Below are positions 57,247-64,000 of a stretch of 64,000 nt of DNA, in pieces. Numbering within the stretch: position 1 is the first letter of the stretch; every line of letters starts with the position of its first letter. The DNA lies in contig JAKSZP010009257.1 of assembly GCA_022478985.1 (NCBI GenBank), positions 179,264 to 243,263 on the forward strand. The letters are read 5' to 3'. The DNA comes from Massospora cicadina (lineage: Eukaryota; Entomophthoromycota; Entomophthoromycetes; Entomophthorales; Entomophthoraceae). A model generated the notes under the pieces. The model was not told the DNA's origin, ran no database searches, and saw only the letters and a list, made by a program, of their open reading frames with translations. The position numbers and the translations under genes are program-made.

Positions 57247-57878
57247 ATTGTATTTGCCAGTAATTTATTTTTACAGTGTATTCATCCTTCATCTGCAAAA
57301 CTTGGGCGCTCAGATGTCAATACTTGTCACAAAATTCATTGTTATGGTTTAACTGCGTCTCTTGGGCTTCATGATTAAGCCTCATGAACTCTGAAGCATT
57401 AATAGAAGTCTGAGTGATATTGCTGACCCAAGATTAGGTGACTCCTATTTCCTCTAATAAATTTGTCAAAGATGGGATGCAATCTGTCATTTAGCTCATG
57501 TTCTAATTCTGCTACCCAGTCATTAGTCCAAGTGGCTAAATATAATTTGCCTCCAAACTTGAACGGACCTCAGCGAAGTTGGCTTCCAATCACTCATTTA
57601 AAATTTGGCCTGCCTGGCTGGAGTTGCATGAGAAGTTTACTAACTTGGTAATGGCTGCATGATGGCAGGCGATTGTAATTTGAGAATTTCTAGAGGTGGG
57701 ATGTACAAATTCAATTAAGTATTGGTCGATATTCTCTATCCCAATTAAATTGTTTTAGATAGAGCTACACTTAATTGATGATGAGCTAGATATCTTATCC
57801 ACAACACATCTTGCTGTCATTAGTGATAAAAAGGATTGCTACTATTGTCCGCGGCCCCTTGTCCTGTTTGATACCCTC

Positions 57879-58073
57879 TTAAAAACTGCTGTTCAAGACG
57901 TTCCAGCTCTTCAGGTGAAATGGGTTCGTTGGGATAGGTAATAAGGGTACATCCTCCCAATTAATATGGGACACAGTCATTTCAGTAATCTCATTGGGCT
58001 CAGTGATGGTTCTGAATAATTGATTGGGATTGCTCCCCTGCTCAGCGTGGTCACCATCTGCGTTCCCAGCCAT
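57879..58073 (-). pseudogene. Gypsy-A gag N-terminus
   Basis: An ATG at 58073-58071, only about 10 bp after the 5' LTR, opens MAGNADGDHAEQGSN and runs 64 codons to a stop at 57879. No domain. It is the best candidate start of gag. The same frame is open upstream into the LTR, so the true start is not certain. Confidence 0.55.
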
Positions 58074-58083
58074 GAGCGCCACT

Positions 58084-58845
58084 TGAGGAATTTTGGTTCT
58101 CTTCAGATGGCTGGTTCTTCTTCTCCAGTGGGATGGAGTTTCATACATCTATTGTATGACGACAATAGCTTAAGATGGTGACTATAATTCAGGATATAAC
58201 TCCTTAGTAATAGTACTCTAGGTTTGTATTCCCCTGTCATTAATTGGATGATGGCACGATGCCCTGATCTTACTGATCCTAAGTAAATTATTGACTAATA
58301 CAAAGTAAAGTATTAAACAAAAAAAGTTAATAAGTTAAAGTATAAGCTAGTGGTAATCGTTGAATGTTTTTTATTAGTATCAACTTGGAGACAATTTATA
58401 GGGTTTGATGTTCACCACAACTTACCCATGAAGTCCCATTTTCAATGGCACTTGGCCAGAGGAACATGTAAAATGTTCATTTGAGGGTCTACAAATACTT
58501 TGACTCAGGGCATCTCGCACAGCCTCAGGGTCAGTGTAGTTCAAAATCATCATTCTCAAGATGGCGTTTCATATGCATCTGCAAATAGCTGAGTAAATTC
58601 TTTTTTACAAGCAATTGGCAGCACATACCAAGGCAATTTGTAATACTATTTGGTAATTAATTTGATCAAAAACTCAACTGACATTAAAAACTAATTTTAA
58701 CATAGACCAACAAAGCCTTAAGCCCATGTCATCATAGTCAAATATTATTGAGTGAAATTGCTAGGCCACAAATCCCAAGTCCAGATATACTTAGGATATT
58801 TTTTTTATAGTAATCGACAATTTAAATCAAGTCAACCATCAAACA
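58084..58845 (-). repeat. Gypsy-A 5' LTR (762 bp)
   Basis: Pairs with 51509-52331; ends TGTTTGATGG (minus start) and CCTCA (minus end). Carries a ~60-bp deletion between short repeats (see findings). Confidence 0.95.
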
Positions 58846-58850
58846 CCAAG

Positions 58851-59445
58851 AATTTAACACTTGATTTCTCATCTACTAAATTTGTGAGCCCATTGGGCTT
58901 TGTTACCAAGGGTTTAAGGCATTTGGACCTTAATTTTGAGTGCTTGGCGCCGTTGACTTCATAAGATCCTTTCAGCTCATGTGGGGTGGCGGTTTCTGAC
59001 TATTTCAGCGCAAATTTCCTAAATTAGCCATACTAATCTGGCTGAGACAAGTGCGGGAACAGGGGGAGGAATATTCAGAGGGAGAGCTGTACCCAGCGCT
59101 CTTATAACAAATGGGCGAGATTAACCTGTGTGACGAGAGGGACAGCCACCCTCTTTGGACCTTTTTTATTGGGGAATGGAAAACTTCCCAGTCTAAGCAG
59201 AGAAGACGCTCTCCCAGACTTACAGACACTAATTTCAGGCTTTACCCTAACAGGTTATTGCTTTGTTACACAATTTGATAACTTGCTTTCAACTTCAGTT
59301 TTGTGTGATGTCACGCTTTTAATGCACCTCACATCAGGTTTTTGAGCAACTCTCAAAATTTACTTGTTTGCCACTTTTGGTAATATTCAGTCAGGAGGTT
59401 CATTCATTCCTGTCAGGTTAATTCAATTGTACCAATGCATCATCA
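58851..59445. repeat. tandem-repeat remainder and unassigned DNA
   Basis: 58851-58960 completes the ~130-bp tandem repeat split by Gypsy-A. 58961-59445 could contain the 3' LTR of Gypsy-B, because a purine-rich AAAGGGGTGAAA-like stretch lies near 59466 on the minus strand, but no partner LTR was found. Short opposed open stretches here (59005-59345) are not genes. Confidence 0.4.
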
Positions 59446-62232
59446 TCAGCGGATTGCAAAATGTTTCACCCCTAAAGGGTATAAAAGGGGAAAATTTTCT
59501 ATAGTCCTCTTTGGTGATGTTGTCTTCATATAGTAAATCTTCTTTAGCGTCAGGTTTAGTATTATTTGCATATATTCATCCTGATCACTTGGTAAAAATA
59601 TTGACTTGTCTGAATCTATAAAAGGAGGTTGTCTAACTCCACCCGCGGCAGGTAAGTTTCCTGCACTTCCACTAGTTTGGGGTTGAACTCTGTTCATTCT
59701 GACTGTCAAGAAATGGTCAGCTGAAGCCCTCATGGCCTCATCCACAACGGTTCCCCTCACAAGACGAGACTATGGGAATGATCTTAGAAGCCATGTATGT
59801 ACTCTATCAAACACTGAGTTAGTATCATCATCCCATATAGAGTATTTGGCTCCCTACTTTTCCAAAACACTAGCAGGCCCAGTCCAGATGGCCTTCAGCT
59901 TCTAGGGCTGTCATCCCCTAAATGATAAAGCAGCACTTTAAACCTAGGCTGAACTCTGGTAGGCCAGTTCATCTCTGACACTCCTGTAAGATTTAGGATA
60001 GTCGCCTCATGTTGTTTGAATCCTCCAATTGTATTTTAATAAGCTCATCTACTAACTCTTGCTAATAGCTTACAGGCGGCAGATCCTTCCATCCTTGGTG
60101 ATGATCAGCGCTATAAATGTTGGCAATATTTATTTCACCCATTCATGGTCTTGAAAGGGGACATCTAATAATTTAGTGATGGCTAATCCTGTAAGCCTAA
60201 ACATGGGGCAGCAACTTATCCCCTTTCTGACTTGTAATTGAGGGCCATCTTCTTTAGTATCCCTCCTAAGGTTCCATTTGCTTTCTCAATGCGTCCATCT
60301 AAAGATGGTATGTAGAATGTATAAATTGTTGTTTCATTCCCACTAAGTCCATTACCTTTCTCAAGACACCTGATATCAAATTCTTCCTATCATTCAAAAG
60401 CAAGACTTGGGCAATCATAGCTTGTTATAACTTAGTTGTAGAGGAATAAAGTATTTGAATTCACAGTGTACATATTGACTGTGGTGGCTTTGAGCTATTT
60501 GGTGAAGTGTTTGATTGCTACAAGTTTAGACCTTGATCCACTGGAGGCAGTAGTATGTGGTCCCACCACATCAATAGACACGTTACTGAAATGTGCTGTG
60601 GGTGGGATTGGGTAAACTCAAAGATTTCTCCAGGGGATAGAAACTCACGCAGTATACATAACTCTAAAGCTTGTTGAACTTCATCAGACATGGATTACTA
60701 GTAAAATTTCTCCTTCAGGTATGCTAACATCTTCTAAAACTTCCTATGACTGACATGCTTATGAGCTTCCATCACCAGTTCCATCTGGTCACTGGGTCTG
60801 ATGTACGGGTACCATCTATCATAAACCTTCTTTTGCAAGTTCCACTGACATGCTGGGTGTCTTTGGAGCACCTTATCAGAATGGTCTTTACTTCATCTAT
60901 TTCGTCCTGCCATGATTCTAGTAAAACAATTAGCTCATATAGTTAATCACTCTCTGGCACTTGTGGAACACTGGAAATTGTGATAATATATCAGCGTTGA
61001 GGTTTCTATCCACTTCTTAGTGAGTGATCTCAAAATCATATCCCTGGAGCAGTAATGCCCATGTGGTAAGGCATTAATCAATATCCTTTATATTCTGCAA
61101 CTAGCAGAGTAAAGCGTGATCCATCACAATCTTAAAGTGTACCCCGCACAGGTAAGATCAGAAGTGCTTGACTGCTCGGATCACTGTCAAACACTCTCTC
61201 TTGGTGACAGTGTATTTCTCCTGGATTTGCTAAACATTTTGAAATAATACAAAATTGGGTGCTCCACCTTTTATTCATATAGTTGGGCCAGTATTGCACC
61301 AAGCCCAATGTCACTCACATTGGTATAGAGGTGAAGGTTTATTTTTGCATCTGGGTAGCCAATATTAGCGCCTCTACCAATCTTGAATTTAACTCTTCAA
61401 AGGCCTGCTTCTATTCCAGGCTCACTCAAACTCATTTCCTTGGTCAGCAGGTATGTGAGTGGAGCAGCCAAGTCTGCAAAATGAGATTCTAAGCTTCTGA
61501 TAATATCCTACCATACCGAGAAACACTTGTATGTCCCTCATGCTTTTGGGTGGCTCCATATCTGTGATCACTTTGACTTTCCCTTTTGAGGCTTGATTAT
61601 ACTAGGACTGACATTGCGCCTGGGGAACTCCAGTTGCCTTTTTAAGAAAGGTGCACTTGCTTAATTCCAACTTCAGATTGATGCTTACAGATGGGTAAAG
61701 ACTTCACAGAGGTGTTGAAGATGCTCCTGGAATGTACAGCTGAACATGGTAATGTTATCAAGGTAAATCAAAAAAATGGACAACTTGATTGTCAAAGATG
61801 CTATTATCACGCTTTATAAGGTAGCAGAGGCATAGCAGAGCCTCTGCAGCATCCTCTTGGGCTTAGACAACCCTTGACTACTGATCAGGGCATACTTTTT
61901 CTGGCCCTATAACAAGAGCTTTGACTGCCAGTATCCACTGTCCAGATTTATGATAAAAAGTATATTATTACAACCAGGCATTTCAGAGAGTTTTCTATAT
62001 GTAAGAGTGAGCAAGAGTCTTTTTTGGTTACTTCATTAAAGTAGTTGTAGTCCATGAAAATGCAATGGGGGCCATCCTTTTTGTGCACTAGCAGTAAATG
62101 CGTTGTCAGAATTTCAGATGACCACATAGTCCAACCTTTTAACCGAATATGAGATTTGATGATTAGGTTATGATCATAGAGGGTCTGCAATAGTGGCCAA
62201 ATGATGAGAATATCGTTGGGTGGAATCCCCAA
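59446..62232 (-). pseudogene. Gypsy-B pol remnant (RT, RNase H, INT)
   Basis: 62232-61948 has the RT start HLLLVHKKDG, IFMDYNYFNEVTKKD and LLHIENSLKCL. The active-site motif near 61785-61745 reads YLDN instead of YxDD, so the RT is inactivated. 61314-61132 corresponds to the RNase H region (GLVQYWPNY in place of GAVLxQ). Integrase pieces: SIDVVGPHTT and KLVAIKHFTK near 60590-60490, and a catalytic-Glu motif IEKANGTLRR near 60300. 59760-59446 is a C-terminal open stretch of 104 residues. No gag or LTR pair was found. More decayed than Gypsy-A, and a different lineage by sequence. Confidence 0.75.
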
Positions 62233-63059
62233 TGATATTAGAAGTCACCAACTATAAAACTATTGTCAGGCATCATCCCCAATGATAATTGAGGCTGCCA
62301 ATAGATGATAAAATTTCGTTGGGCATCATCCTGATAAAATTAAGCAATAATTTGATATTGGGATAATACCTGATAGTCAAACTATAGGGAATTGTTCAGA
62401 GTGGAATGGATTGGAGTTGTCAAAATCTAACAAAATGTTTGAACACCGGAGGAAGAGTGAAATTGTCATCAGCCAAAGCAATTAGTTTTGTGTACCTAAT
62501 ACCAATTGTTTGGTCCGCTGAACGCTCAATTATTACGTTGCCTAAAAAACCTAAGGCAACAGTACCCAATGAGATTCAGTGCCTAACACTAAGGGTCAAA
62601 ACCAGTATAGGAGCACAAATATTCTCATTGGACAGCTGAAAAGTTGTGTGCAAATTCTAACTATAAAAGCCCCAAATATTTCCCTAATAAAATTAGATTC
62701 AAACTGATATTAGCTTAGTTGTTTAAACATTGGTTGTTTTAAAAATTACTCTTAAGAGACTATTGCGAGGATCAGATATCCTTAGGTTGACAATATCAAA
62801 ATCTCCACTTATCTCTGCGAGAAGGGAATAGGGAAAGTGTTTTTTATCAGTAAAAAACATCTAAAGACAAAGAAGCACCAGTTTAGCGTTGAACTTTACT
62901 CTCAAAGTGGCTTTTGGGGATTCAACTCTAATAATAGTCTTCATAATATTATTGCCCAAGCTACTCAATTTCATTCAGATAATCAACGCAAGGATCCACT
63001 AATCTTTGCAGTTGAAATCCAGGGCTAAAAGTGAGCCAACAAAGCCCAAGATTTTAACA
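62233..63059 (+). repeat. candidate 5' LTR of Gypsy-C
   Basis: The sequence just before the primer-binding-like site ends in TTTTAACA, a CA end as expected for an LTR. The left limit is unknown, since the partner lies outside the window. 62214-62245 holds a near-perfect inverted repeat (AATATCGTTGGG..CCCAATGATATT). Short open stretches at 62406-63028 show no domain. Confidence 0.5.
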
Positions 63060-63078
63060 TTGGTGCTCACTACAGGGG
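63060..63078 (+). other. primer-binding-like site of Gypsy-C
   Basis: TTGGTGCTCACTACAGGGG, the same 19 bases as LTR-B at 39254-39272 on the minus strand. Followed within about 50 bp by the gag region. Confidence 0.7.
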
Positions 63079-63123
63079 CTATTTGAGTTGTTGAAAGCTA
63101 ATTTTAAATAACGATGTCTTTTT

Positions 63124-64000
63124 AGGCAGAGCTTTGGAAGCTCTGGGCAGAACTACAGACTGTCAATGAAAATGTGTTCAGCTCGGCATCCCAAGCTGAT
63201 GTTAGCACATTGGAGGAGTGTATGATCAAGGCGGAGGAAATGATCGAACAATTGGGAATAGTTAATAATGACCTATGCAGAAAAGTTGCCTCTTTGAAGT
63301 GGAAAGAGGGCGAACTCATCAAGGAAATTTTATTTCAGAAAACTGAATGGGAAGCGGGTTGAGAATGCATCCAACGGTTTCATGAGGAGATGACAAAAAT
63401 GACCAAGCATATAGAAGAGTTGGAGAAGCACCAATGTGATTGTGAACAATTCAAAGTGAATTATGCCAAAGCAAAGGCATGTGAAATGCCAAGCAATAAG
63501 ACCTCTCCACCCCAAAACATGCCTAATCATTTGCTGGTGTGTCAGAAATGATTCCTGAAGTCACTCCTATGGCTTCTCGAGTAGCTGGGTCAGGGTCTTC
63601 TATTAGTGGAATGACTGAGGAATTTTGAAATATGCCAAAATTGTCCACCTTTCACCAGGATAACGCCCCAGCGTTCTTCCGCTTATTTGAGATGACCATG
63701 TTTGGCTATGCGGACTGACAAAAAGCAGTAACTGTAATGAACTGCCTTATCACAGATTGCCAAAATCTGGTGCTTACTCACCTCAATGGGGACAATTGGC
63801 CATACGCGGAATCCAAAGCCGCCATTATGTTGGAGTTTGGAAGCCCTATTCTGATGGCAAATTGTAAACAAGAGTTCATGGGTATTCAATTCCTCAAAGA
63901 TGAGACTCTGGCTAGTTTCGTCGACCATTTTTACCAAGGAGCTCAGATCTTGGCAGGAGCAAATGTGTTAAGTGACTTTGACGCCTGCATAGCAATGCAG
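63124..64000 (+). pseudogene. Gypsy-C gag (continues beyond window)
   Basis: 63124-63362 and, after a TGA, on to about 63550 encodes a charged coiled-coil-like segment (LEECMIKAEEMIEQL; MTKMTKHIEELEKHQ). After a frameshift, 63555-64000 encodes a Ser/Gly-rich link and a capsid-like region (FFRLFEMTMFGYAD, TVMNCLITD, AIMLEFGSP, FVDHFYQGA) that aligns with Gypsy-A gag. TGA stops fall near 63627 and 63717. Same layout as Gypsy-A gag: coiled coil, then capsid. The remainder is outside the window. Confidence 0.8.

Larger units (their letters stand above)
51509..58845 (-). mobile_element. Gypsy-A: 7.3-kb Ty3/Gypsy element with LTRs and TSD CCAAG
   Basis: LTRs at 51509-52331 and 58084-58845; 5-bp TSD CCAAG exact at 51504-51508 and 58846-58850. 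LTR ends are inverted TGTTGAA/TTCAACA. A polypurine tract AAGGAGGGGGAAG (minus, 52332-52344) abuts the 3' LTR; the interior starts AGTGGCGCTCATGG after the 5' LTR. Minus-strand order gag, protease, RT, RNase H, integrase is that of Ty3/Gypsy. Most motifs are preserved, with scattered stops and frameshifts. Confidence 0.95.

Noticed and set aside
53455..63720. Alternative genetic code with UGA as sense
   Set aside because: In-frame TGA codons in the Gypsy elements fall where Arg, Cys or other residues are expected, and TAA/TAG and frameshifts also occur; RAD23 ends in TGA as a normal stop.

Overview
The window looks like a repeat-rich, AT-rich fungal genome. I infer a fungus from one multi-exon host gene, a RAD23 homologue at 17154-18500, whose seven introns are only about 36-68 bp with GT..AG ends. 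An early-diverging, large-genome fungus would fit, but no species can be named. Nearly everything else is transposable-element sequence, much of it nested and broken by stops and frameshifts.

Layout. 1-1525: 3' part of a LINE-like element. 1526-8260: AT-rich DNA with a dispersed ~45-bp minisatellite, copies of a repeat I call R that contains a tRNA-like stretch, and tRNA-derived SINEs with target-site duplications (TSDs). 8261-16290: LINE-A, minus strand, about 8.0 kb with an 18-bp TSD. Its ORF2 has endonuclease, reverse transcriptase and C-terminal zinc motif. Its ORF1 has an RNA-binding region and zinc knuckle preceded by nearly 1.5 kb encoding a degenerate array of 13-residue repeats. 16309-19260: the RAD23 gene between two inverted copies of R. 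19290-23980: small tandem repeats and unrecognised AT-rich DNA. 23984-~33700: an old plus-strand Gypsy element carrying a SINE. 34156-39857: a minus-strand LTR element whose interior received a 1956-bp short LTR element (36327-38282, TSD CATTC). 39858-45410: decayed elements and a SINE with TSD. 45423-50677: LINE-B, minus strand, TSD 12 bp. 51509-58845: the best preserved Gypsy element, minus strand, paired LTRs, TSD CCAAG, gag-PR-RT-RH-INT, inserted into a ~130-bp tandem repeat. 59446-62232: decayed Gypsy pol, minus strand. 62233-64000: 5' end of another Gypsy element, plus strand, running off the window.

The elements show a relationship of parts. The SINEs end in a 3' tail that is also the end of two LINE-type elements, as expected if SINEs borrow LINE machinery. 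LINE-A also left a 44-bp dead-on-arrival copy at 5970-6013. The most novel signal is the 13-residue repeat array in LINE-A ORF1: its period is kept at protein level although the DNA units have diverged and the element is now broken.
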